In this document: piece by piece, positions 1 through 6,687 of the stretch | Layout: each line of letters starts with the position of its first letter | How positions within the stretch are numbered: the stretch's first letter is position 1 | Assembly (NCBI GenBank): GCA_022451835.1 | Contig: JAKUNX010000048.1 | Location: 1 to 11,439 of the forward strand | Source: Candidatus Poseidoniaceae archaeon | GTDB lineage: Archaea > Thermoplasmatota > Poseidoniia > Poseidoniales > Poseidoniaceae | Direction of reading: 5' to 3' | DNA: 11,439 nucleotides | Translations under genes and position numbers: made by a program | The notes under the pieces: model-generated | What the model saw: the letters and a program-made list of their open reading frames with translations, nothing else | Told to the model about the DNA's origin: nothing | Databases searched by the model: none

Positions 1-849
1 ATTCACTTCACTGGTTCAACATCAGTATTTAGACAAATGTGGAAGGATGTGGCAAACAATCTAGAAAACTTGCGTTCATATCCTAGAATCGTAGGTGAAA
101 CTGGTGGAAAGGATTTCATTGTTGCTCATCCGAATTGTGACCACCAAGCACTTACTGTCGCTTTAATTAGGGGTGCTTTCGAATATCAAGGACAGAAATG
201 TAGTGCTGCAAGCAGAGCATATATTCCGGAATCTGTGTGGGAGTCAATTAGAGATAATTATGTTGATGAAGTTGCTAAAATTTCAGTGGGTGATCCAAAA
301 GATTTCTCAAACTTTATGGCTGCAGTTATTGATCGAAAGTCTTTCGATAATATTACTGGATATATCGATAGAGCGAAACAGGATTCTGGTTGTGAAGTTA
401 TAACTGGTGGAGATTATGATGATTCTACAGGTTACTTCATCCAACCAACTACAATAGTGTGCTCAGATCCAAATTATGAATCCATGGCCGAAGAAATTTT
501 TGGACCTGTACTATCGATTTATATCTACCCAGATCATGAATTTACTGAAACTCTCAAGCTATGTGATAGTACCTCTGAGTACGCATTAACAGGCTCGATT
601 TTTGCCTCTAATCGCACCGATATTGTAGCAGCAATGTCTGCATTAAGGTACTCAGCAGGAAATTTCTACATTAATGACAAGCCAACTGGAGCAGTTGTTG
701 GACAACAGCCATTTGGTGGAGCAAGAGGTAGTGGAACCAATGATAAAGCAGGTTCACCTCTAAATCTGTTAAGATGGGTTAGTCCAAGGTCAATCAAAGA
801 AACCTTCGCACCACCACATGATTGGACTTATGGTTTCCTAAACGAGTGA
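1..849 (+). CDS. pruA: 1-pyrroline-5-carboxylate dehydrogenase, C-terminal part (5' truncated by window edge)
   Basis: This enzyme oxidises glutamate-gamma-semialdehyde (from proline) to glutamate with NAD+, the second step of proline catabolism in the cytosol. The frame is open from base 1, so 282 C-terminal residues are visible and the true start lies off the left edge. In visible numbering they begin with the aldehyde dehydrogenase FTGS motif, followed by the general-base Glu33 in GETGGKDF and the catalytic Cys67 in GQKCSAASR. Later come EEIFGPVLSIYIYPD and the C-terminal signature AGNFYINDKPTGAVVGQQPF followed by GGARGSGTNDK. This set matches the eukaryotic mitochondrial ALDH4A1 branch (also found in some bacteria) rather than the PutA-fused or RocA branch. 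The last bases overlap the end of a convergent minus-strand gene. No proline dehydrogenase is visible in the window. Family assignment is very secure; the exact branch is judged from remembered motifs. Confidence 0.95.
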   Translation: MHFTGSTSVFRQMWKDVANNLENLRSYPRIVGETGGKDFIVAHPNCDHQALTVALIRGAFEYQGQKCSAASRAYIPESVWESIRDNYVDEVAKISVGDPKDFSNFMAAVIDRKSFDNITGYIDRAKQDSGCEVITGGDYDDSTGYFIQPTTIVCSDPNYESMAEEIFGPVLSIYIYPDHEFTETLKLCDSTSEYALTGSIFASNRTDIVAAMSALRYSAGNFYINDKPTGAVVGQQPFGGARGSGTNDKAGSPLNLLRWVSPRSIKETFAPPHDWTYGFLNE

Positions 850-1136
850 AGTGGCAACTTCTTGCTTTTGTCAACATTATTGACAGATTCTGTTAATACT
901 CTAGGCTCGAATCCATTACTAATCAAAGAGATTATCCACCAACCAAGCGATAGTAAAATTGTTGAAATAAGCATCAATAAGCAAAGGAATACAATAATAT
1001 TGCCTCCTGATAGTTGCATTGACCACCATCCGGAAAACATCATTGCTATAATGAAAAATATTCTTGCTGCTTCACTTGGAGTTGACCAGCCACGATGGTC
1101 TTTCCTCGGTGCAAACAGATATTCCATCATGCTCAT
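828..1136 (-). CDS. small two-helix membrane protein of unknown function
   Basis: This is an unrecognised 102-residue protein. It has a short polar N-terminus containing charged residues (APRKDHRGW), two hydrophobic segments at about residues 24-42 and 46-71 rich in Met, Trp, Ile and Leu, and a basic polar C-terminal tail ending KKLPLHSFRKP. It looks like a helical hairpin in the cytoplasmic membrane. The start at 1136 gives MSMMEY; the Met at residue 3 or 4 could equally be used, and no Shine-Dalgarno sequence is seen. Its last 22 bases overlap the end of the proline-pathway dehydrogenase on the opposite strand. A plus-strand frame over 862-1149 is also open but starts with TTG and has no membrane or domain logic, so the minus strand is preferred. 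Existence is likely but not certain; the function is unknown. Confidence 0.6.
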   Translation of the reverse strand: MSMMEYLFAPRKDHRGWSTPSEAARIFFIIAMMFSGWWSMQLSGGNIIVFLCLLMLISTILLSLGWWIISLISNGFEPRVLTESVNNVDKSKKLPLHSFRKP

Positions 1137-1171
1137 ATTTGAAAAGTAAATTTGTTAGCATAAAAATGCGT

Positions 1172-1179
1172 GTATATTT
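1172..1179 (+). promoter_or_regulatory. candidate TATA box upstream of the guide RNA / PrsW gene
   Basis: The sequence GTATATTT lies about 45 bases before the predicted C/D RNA and about 140 before the PrsW ATG. It is the best TATA-like stretch in this intergenic region. The distance is somewhat long for a start exactly at the guide RNA's terminal stem, so a short leader processed off is implied if it is used. The A/T-rich AATTATTG at 1194-1201 is an alternative at a better distance but with a poorer match. Confidence 0.3.
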
Positions 1180-1222
1180 GTAAACTTCCGATGAATTATT
1201 GAAATGAAACCCTTAGGGTCAA

Positions 1223-1293
1223 TCCCGCAGTGATGATTGCTTTGGCCGACTGCTGATTTTTTCAGTGACGAGTGATGGGCGAACTGAGCGGGA
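1223..1293 (+). ncRNA. archaeal C/D box sRNA (2'-O-methylation guide)
   Basis: All canonical elements are in order. A 6-bp terminal stem is formed by TCCCGC (1223-1228) and GCGGGA (1288-1293). Inside it are a perfect box C GTGATGA (1230-1236), box D' CTGA (1253-1256), box C' GTGACGA (1265-1271, one mismatch to RUGAUGA) and box D CTGA (1284-1287). The D guide between C' and D is exactly 12 nt (GTGATGGGCGAA), the usual archaeal spacing; the D' guide is 16 nt (1237-1252). Such RNAs assemble with L7Ae, Nop5 and fibrillarin to direct ribose methylation of rRNA or tRNA. The D guide is complementary to the archaeal 23S A-loop helix as remembered. It ends 25 bases before the PrsW ATG, so it could be an independent transcript or be processed from that gene's leader. 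The box and stem arrangement is seen directly; the function is inferred from it. Confidence 0.82.
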
Positions 1294-1318
1294 CAAATTA
1301 GAGAAAAAAGGGAATAAC

Positions 1319-2758
1319 ATGCTAGGAGTGCCACAAACCGGTCTATCTCCTGCCCCAAATAATTTGTATCTCTCCCAAAAATCTTCACCGTGGAAAACCA
1401 TTTTCTCGATGCTTACCTCAGTAATGATTCTTTTTTTCTTTGTTCAGATTTTTGTTGTTGTTGTTTTTGGCTTTGTGGATGGAGATATGGATGGTGATTT
1501 AGGACCTATGGATCCATTATTGGTTATTTTTGGCACTCTTTGCTCAACACCATTTCTAGTGTTTTTCCTATTGCTTCGTAAACCAAAACTTGCTCATATT
1601 GTAAGGTTAGAACCAAGTAATAACGGTAGCAATGCACATTACATTACTCCTGGAACACTGATTCAATCACCTAATCCTACTATATTACAGCATCATTTAA
1701 TCCATAATACCGCACCACTTGAAATGCCAAGTGTCAAACAATTGTGGCTTATTTTCATCTCAGGGACTTTAATCTCAAGCATTTTCATGCTACCATTATT
1801 AGTTATGGGAGTAAATTCTCTAACAATTCTACTATTCTTAATAATAGCAATACCTGCATGGATAATCGGATTTTCAACTCCTGTATTCGCTTGGTGGTCA
1901 ACCTCAAACGAATATTTTGGACTAAGTACAACAAGAAGGCAAGGAGAATGGATGCTTATTGCTGGAATGTTGTCAACTTTGCCTGCATTACTTATCAATT
2001 CTCTAATTTCTCCAATAATAATCAATTTACTTGGACTATCTGTCACCAATGAATATAGTCTAGGTTACGGAATGATACTGTTCCTTTCTGCACCAATTGG
2101 TGAAGAAATATCAAAAGCATTGGCAGTTCTATTTCTTGCCAGATTTATTGATTCCCCTAAACGAGGTTTCCAAATTGGTTTTTCTGTTGGCTTAGGTTTT
2201 GCATTACTTGAAAATATGATTTATATTTTGAGTTCGATGTTAAATGGGGAAGGAGCAGCAATTAGTTTCGTATTCACTGCCGTTCTAAGAGCGATTGGTT
2301 CAATTCCCGGTCACGCTACCTGGACGGCTATTTCGGGATATGCAATTGGAAAATACGTTATCAACAAGCGGTGGCATATTCGAAGTTTAGGAGTTTTTGA
2401 TAAATCTAAAACTCAAAAAGAGAGTCAATGGATATTATTCGATGGAAAATCTGGTCAACCAATAATTTCTTCAAAGACTCAAAAATTACCACACTTGCCA
2501 AAATGGCTTTCTGCTGGTCAAGAAAAAATGGTAAAGATTACCAGCAACCCAATCAAAGCTGTAGCAATAGCAATCTTTTTTCACGCAATTTGGAATGGTT
2601 CATTATGGTCAGTTGGGGTACTTTTGAAAGATACTTCAGTCATGATTCAAATTTTGGCGAATTTACTATTAATTATAGTATTAATTATTTTATTATGGAT
2701 CGTTTTGAGGCGCCTAATTCCATTTGCATTGCTGGAGAACGCAAATCAACAACAATAA
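1319..2758 (+). CDS. PrsW-family intramembrane metalloprotease-like protein
   Basis: This is a 479-residue polytopic membrane protein of the PrsW/CPBP-related protease clan, in which conserved Glu and His residues within membrane helices are thought to form the active site. The family motifs are present: GEEISKA (Glu262, Glu263, Lys266), GLGFALLEN (Glu298, Asn299), RAIGSIPGHATWTAISGYAI (Arg324, His332) and FHAIWNGS (His422, Asn426). About nine or ten helices are predicted, beginning near residues 29-50 and 65-86. A polar N-terminal loop (about 87-140) and a soluble insert (about 350-410) between the third and fourth motifs make it longer than typical PrsW (roughly 220 residues). ATG at 1319 is chosen; an in-frame GTG at 1265 lies inside the guide RNA and would add 18 charged residues. 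Bacterial PrsW cleaves an anti-sigma factor, but no such partner is nearby, so the substrate is unknown. Confidence 0.85.
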   Translation: MLGVPQTGLSPAPNNLYLSQKSSPWKTIFSMLTSVMILFFFVQIFVVVVFGFVDGDMDGDLGPMDPLLVIFGTLCSTPFLVFFLLLRKPKLAHIVRLEPSNNGSNAHYITPGTLIQSPNPTILQHHLIHNTAPLEMPSVKQLWLIFISGTLISSIFMLPLLVMGVNSLTILLFLIIAIPAWIIGFSTPVFAWWSTSNEYFGLSTTRRQGEWMLIAGMLSTLPALLINSLISPIIINLLGLSVTNEYSLGYGMILFLSAPIGEEISKALAVLFLARFIDSPKRGFQIGFSVGLGFALLENMIYILSSMLNGEGAAISFVFTAVLRAIGSIPGHATWTAISGYAIGKYVINKRWHIRSLGVFDKSKTQKESQWILFDGKSGQPIISSKTQKLPHLPKWLSAGQEKMVKITSNPIKAVAIAIFFHAIWNGSLWSVGVLLKDTSVMIQILANLLLIIVLIILLWIVLRRLIPFALLENANQQQ

Positions 2759-2787
2759 GCACCCTACTCTGCTGATATATAGGGAAG

Positions 2788-2797
2788 CAAATTTAAG
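2788..2797 (+). promoter_or_regulatory. candidate archaeal TATA box for the DUF92 gene
   Basis: The stretch CAAATTTAAG fits an archaeal TATA element (TTTAWA-like). It lies about 35 bases before the ATG at 2830, which predicts a transcript start near 2815-2822 with a very short leader. This is consistent with the absence of a clear Shine-Dalgarno sequence. It sits in the 71-base gap after the PrsW gene, so the DUF92 gene may be transcribed separately from it. Confidence 0.4.
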
Positions 2798-2829
2798 CCA
2801 GTCGTCTCCGAGTAGTTTTGGGGAAAACC

Positions 2830-3588
2830 ATGGATTACCTGCTCGAAGGTATTAATCAAGGCAACTTGATTATCACTTCTATCGTTATGCTAATCTTGGT
2901 AATAGCCTCAACTAAAGCACGGTTTTTGGATACTGCAGGAGTTGCTGCTGCAGTATTTATTGGACTTTTAGTAGGTTTGCTAGGCCACTGGAGCTGGCTA
3001 CTAATTTTACTCTCATTCTTGGTTTTTTCACATTTAGCTACCAAATGGAAGTTTGAAGATAAAAAATCTAGAAATATGGCTGAAAGCGATGATGGACACC
3101 GTGGCTGGGTGAATGTTTTTGCCAATGGTGGAATTCCAGCATTAATCGCTACAATTGCATTCTTAAATGAAGAATGGGAATATGGTTTATGGATGTTCGG
3201 TGCAGCGGTTTCTGTTGCTGCAGCAGACACATTTGCCAGTGAATTTGGTTGCTTGGATGATAATGTTAGAATGATTACTACGTTAAAAAAATGTGAGCCT
3301 GGAATAAATGGAGGATTTTCAAAAACTGGACAAATTGCTGCTTTTTGTGGAGCTTTAATTATTGGATTGATGACATTTAGTGCTTGGTATGTAACAAACT
3401 TGGATGAACCAATAGGCGATGGAATATCATTAATGCTTGCAGTAATTGTAATTGGTTGGATTGGTTGCCAAATTGATAGTTTCTTAGGAGCTTGGTTTGA
3501 AAATAGAGGATATCTAACTAAAGGTGGAGTTAATACCCTTGCTATAACCTCTGGAATGTTGATTATGTTCGCTTGGCTTAATTATTGA
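2830..3588 (+). CDS. DUF92/VTE6-family membrane protein, putative polyprenyl-phosphate kinase
   Basis: This is a 252-residue membrane protein of the DUF92 family (TIGR00297-type; relatives are plant VTE6 and human TMEM19). Plant VTE6 makes phytyl diphosphate from phytyl phosphate; in archaea an analogous geranylgeranyl- or phytyl-phosphate kinase role is inferred. Conserved polar motifs sit between about six hydrophobic segments: RGWVNVFANGG (Arg91, Asn95, Asn99), ADTFASEFG (Asp133, Glu138), EPGINGGFSKTG (158-167), the loop DSFLGA (Asp216) and GGVNTLAI (Asn235). These give a complete family signature of normal length. ATG at 2830 is chosen over the in-frame TTG at 2818, because a TATA-like box lies about 35 bases upstream and the family normally begins with a short N-terminus. 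The VTE5-like kinase at 8426-9100 would be its natural partner. Family is secure; substrate is inferred. Confidence 0.85.
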   Translation: MDYLLEGINQGNLIITSIVMLILVIASTKARFLDTAGVAAAVFIGLLVGLLGHWSWLLILLSFLVFSHLATKWKFEDKKSRNMAESDDGHRGWVNVFANGGIPALIATIAFLNEEWEYGLWMFGAAVSVAAADTFASEFGCLDDNVRMITTLKKCEPGINGGFSKTGQIAAFCGALIIGLMTFSAWYVTNLDEPIGDGISLMLAVIVIGWIGCQIDSFLGAWFENRGYLTKGGVNTLAITSGMLIMFAWLNY

Positions 3589-3639
3589 TTATTAACCAAA
3601 TAGCAGATACTTATTCAACTAATACTAACTCGAACAATC

Positions 3640-5952
3640 ATGGCCAACCGGGGAATTAGCATTGTCTTGCTGATTTTACTGATTGGAGTTATTGCATCTT
3701 CAACTGTTGAAGCACAAGATGATTCATATGAACCAGGCTACATAGACTGGCAAGTAAAACCAGTTGAACAATTATTCGTTGAAGGAATGACTGAAGTTGA
3801 CGCTGTATTACAAAGAGAGAGGCCAGACCAAACTGAGGGTGGTATTAGTCTTGATCCATTATTTAACGGTGATATATTTACTATTCAGAGTGAACCTGTT
3901 CAAACTGCTTTTACTCAAGCAGTCAAAATGAGTGTCTTTTTTTCTGTCTATCTTGATGACAATGTTGGCCCAGAAACTTGTTTCAGGCAACAAACAACTT
4001 CTTTGGGAGTCTCTGATGCTAGTACAACTCTTACTTACACTGTAAGCCTTGGCGGTGAACAAATTTATCAAGAATCGGTCACCTATGTTGTTGATGAAAT
4101 CACCTCTGGTCAAGCAATAAATTTCTCAGGGGCCGAGAATGATATCAACATTACTGCCAATCAAGGTGATGTCTTCACTTTATCATTGAGTGCAGTGCAC
4201 AACTGTATTGGTTCAAGCGTAATGGTTCAGTGGGGTGGAGGACCTGAATCACAGAACTCAGGTGGAATCATCATGGAAGGAGTTCTCTATCAGCCCGAGA
4301 TGCGTATGATATTGGATGAGGCAAATATTGCTCATATAGAATTTGAACCACTAATGCCGTGGGGAGAATCTGACATTAAGGACATTAAATGGGAAATTTG
4401 GGGCCCTCTAAAAGACTACGAAAAGATTTCGTTATCCAATGACAATAAGATGGAAGACTCTACAGGAAAAACATTGACTATAAGAGAAATTAGTGATAAT
4501 GAATCTATTTGGACATGGTCAGGTAAGAAAGTACTTACTAATGGTGAGTCGAACTTACAAATGTGTGTAAGAACTGTATATGGAGATTTGAATAGTGAAT
4601 GTCATGCATTTGGAATTTTGCGATTTGAAGTTGTTGCTGAGGATAGTGGATTCTTAAACGCAAAATTATTTTTAACATTATCAGCATTTATTGCTCTTCT
4701 TGCATTCGTAGGTAATGCATTTAATCAGGGATTGTTGATTCCTATCCCAATACTAAGTGCTTTGGCCGTTATGATGATATTATTCGTTCCTACGGCATTC
4801 AGTCAAAACAACCTTGGTGCTGATGCTGCAATTTATGAAAATACAAGAGTACCCAATGCAGAGCTCTATGATGAGAATGGTGAGTCTTTCTCTATTTCTG
4901 ATTTATTCGATGGAAAAGATGCATTGATAATTGGTGTTGGATTACCTGCTTCGGAAAACCTCATTGAGCAGTCTAATCAGTTTAATGTAACATTAGATCG
5001 ATATGGAGATAATGTCGCCGTAATTCATGTCTTGTCAGGATTAGAACCAATGGCATCAGACATTACACAAATGCGACAACAACTCAATACTTCATGGCCT
5101 ATATTGATTGACAAAGATGAACAATTTGCTTCTACATTACCAGATGGAGTCTCAGATTCTGTAGTTATTGTTGATAAGGCCATGCATGTAACATATTCCA
5201 AAACACCTGTAGCATATTCTGATGACATTAGTGATGCTATTGATGAAATCCCGTCAGGAGGCTCACAAAACCTTGGTGCTTACTTTTCACTAATAATTGG
5301 CCCAGGATTATTCCTTTTCTTCATCGCTTTACCTAGAGAAGGTTGGACTCCTCCTGATGAGCCCCTTCCACCTGGATCTCTTTGGGCTTCAATAATAGGT
5401 GCTGGAGCGGCTGGTATATTGTTGGTAAACATACCAACTCTAATTGCAACTATTTTACCAATAGGAACTGGAATACTATTTTATTTGGACATAATAATGA
5501 TGCTTTGGTTTGTCGAAATGGCATTCTTTACTGCAAAGAATGGAAAGCCATACGAGGCTACAATACTTGCTAAAATGATTCATGGACTTTATCCTAAATA
5601 TTTCCAAGATTGGCGACCGCTAGAAGATATGGAAAGAGACCTGTTAATTGGAATATGGTTTGGATGGTTTGGCATTCTCGCCTTCCCAGCATTATTCCCG
5701 CAAGCTGTTGGTGCTGCGTTCTTAAGTGGTTTTGGAGGTATCATAAGATCGATATTATCCTTAGTTTTGATTTTGGTATTGGGAGGTTTAGCCGTTCTAA
5801 CATTACGAATTATTGCTGCAGTAGGTGGACCAATATCCCGTTTGTTTGGCCGCTTTGGTGCTGAATCATTCACTCAATTTGTTGGTTGGCTGGTTTTGCC
5901 GCTGGCAATTTGGGTGACTATTAATTCAATTTTGACTAGTTTAAGCGTTTAA
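3640..5952 (+). CDS. large membrane protein with secreted domain and cysteine-less redoxin-like domain
   Basis: This is a 770-residue protein of no family I recognise as a whole. Order of parts: signal peptide (about 1-25, ending TVEAQ); an extracytoplasmic beta-rich region (about 26-337) with four cysteines (in ETCF, HNCIG, QMCV, SECHA) that could form two disulfides; a helical hairpin (about 341-361 and 365-387); an extracytoplasmic domain (about 390-540) with the layout of an AhpC/TlpA-type thioredoxin fold (VPNAELYDENGESFSISDLF, then DALIIGVG, WPILIDKDEQF, DSVVIVDKAMHVTYS); and about six further helices (548-566, 582-604, 609-630, 668-690, 700-725, 745-766). Where redoxins carry CxxC the sequence reads LPASENL, so thiol chemistry is not expected from this domain. 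The start at 3640 is the first ATG giving the signal peptide; there is no Shine-Dalgarno sequence. It could be a scaffold, receptor or assembly factor; the role is unknown. Confidence 0.8.
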   Translation: MANRGISIVLLILLIGVIASSTVEAQDDSYEPGYIDWQVKPVEQLFVEGMTEVDAVLQRERPDQTEGGISLDPLFNGDIFTIQSEPVQTAFTQAVKMSVFFSVYLDDNVGPETCFRQQTTSLGVSDASTTLTYTVSLGGEQIYQESVTYVVDEITSGQAINFSGAENDINITANQGDVFTLSLSAVHNCIGSSVMVQWGGGPESQNSGGIIMEGVLYQPEMRMILDEANIAHIEFEPLMPWGESDIKDIKWEIWGPLKDYEKISLSNDNKMEDSTGKTLTIREISDNESIWTWSGKKVLTNGESNLQMCVRTVYGDLNSECHAFGILRFEVVAEDSGFLNAKLFLTLSAFIALLAFVGNAFNQGLLIPIPILSALAVMMILFVPTAFSQNNLGADAAIYENTRVPNAELYDENGESFSISDLFDGKDALIIGVGLPASENLIEQSNQFNVTLDRYGDNVAVIHVLSGLEPMASDITQMRQQLNTSWPILIDKDEQFASTLPDGVSDSVVIVDKAMHVTYSKTPVAYSDDISDAIDEIPSGGSQNLGAYFSLIIGPGLFLFFIALPREGWTPPDEPLPPGSLWASIIGAGAAGILLVNIPTLIATILPIGTGILFYLDIIMMLWFVEMAFFTAKNGKPYEATILAKMIHGLYPKYFQDWRPLEDMERDLLIGIWFGWFGILAFPALFPQAVGAAFLSGFGGIIRSILSLVLILVLGGLAVLTLRIIAAVGGPISRLFGRFGAESFTQFVGWLVLPLAIWVTINSILTSLSV

Positions 5953-5974
5953 GTTATGTTTACTTTAATCCAAT

Positions 5975-6634
5975 TTAAATTGTTAAATCATCCAAGACAG
6001 CATTGATATCTGATGCCTTGGTTACGCCACTAGCAAGTAAAACACCTTCAGCTCCAAGTTCAATTGCCATTTTGACATCTGCACCATTCTTAACGCCTGC
6101 ACCGCACAACACTCTAACATCAGGATTAGTTGACTTAACTGCCGCAACAGTATCTGAAACAATTGCTGGGTCTGCGGTAGTAACTGAGATATCCCCGCCA
6201 ATTAATTCTGGAGGTTCAACTGCAATAAATGTCGGACTAAGTTTTGCTAAAGCTATTGCTTCATCAACATCTGCTGCACAAGCACAGATTGGAAATTCAT
6301 CTGGCAACATTGCCATCAATTTCTCTACATGTTCAAGGCTAACTTTGTGTTCAGCATGATTAATTATTGTCCCAACTGCACCATGATGTAAAGCCAAGTC
6401 TGGTTCAAGCCATCCTGTATGACTTCCCTTGCCAACCGGATCAAGATGCTGAGACCAGACTTCTACACCTTGTACTGCGTTAGTTATTGAGGAAAGGTCA
6501 AATGCAGATACGACTGCAATCATGCGGAATTCTCGATCAGTAAATTTGTCCATTTCTTTGGCAAGAGATAATGCAGAATCTCCACTTGCGGTTTCGTAAG
6601 TTTTGAAATTGACAACAATTAGTGGCTTGTTCAT
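5975..6634 (-). CDS. tpiA: triosephosphate isomerase, archaeal type
   Basis: This enzyme interconverts glyceraldehyde-3-phosphate and dihydroxyacetone phosphate in glycolysis/gluconeogenesis, and DHAP also feeds the glycerol-phosphate backbone of archaeal lipids. Visible motifs in 219-residue numbering: NFK (Asn9, Lys11), SQHLDPVGKGSHTGW (61-75), the electrophile His93 in INHAEHK, the catalytic base Glu140 in AVEPPELIGG, and the phosphate-binding GAGVKNG and GVLLASGV. The length equals the short archaeal form, about 30 residues less than bacterial and eukaryotic enzymes. The internal ATG at 6634 (MNKPLIVVNFKTY) is chosen because the family begins there. The frame stays open to an ATG at 6703, which would add 23 residues and overlap the upstream nucleotidyltransferase by 16 bases; this longer form cannot be excluded. 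The gene ends 22 bases from the convergent membrane-protein gene. Confidence 0.95.
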   Translation of the reverse strand: MNKPLIVVNFKTYETASGDSALSLAKEMDKFTDREFRMIAVVSAFDLSSITNAVQGVEVWSQHLDPVGKGSHTGWLEPDLALHHGAVGTIINHAEHKVSLEHVEKLMAMLPDEFPICACAADVDEAIALAKLSPTFIAVEPPELIGGDISVTTADPAIVSDTVAAVKSTNPDVRVLCGAGVKNGADVKMAIELGAEGVLLASGVTKASDINAVLDDLTI

Positions 6635-6687
6635 GTTATTTGGCAAGACAAGTTGCTTTTTGAGTTCTTCCACAAAAACATCATGAA

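Noticed and set aside
862..1149. Plus-strand frame of 95 residues
   Set aside because: It starts with TTG, has no recognisable features and mirrors the more membrane-protein-like minus-strand gene at 828-1136.
1210..1218. Palindrome CCCTTAGGG as a hairpin or operator
   Set aside because: Only three pairs with a 3-base loop and no second copy found; too weak to claim.
1265..1318. N-terminal extension of the PrsW-like protein from GTG 1265
   Set aside because: The added 18 residues are highly charged, lie on top of the C' and D boxes of the guide RNA, and precede a better ATG at 1319.
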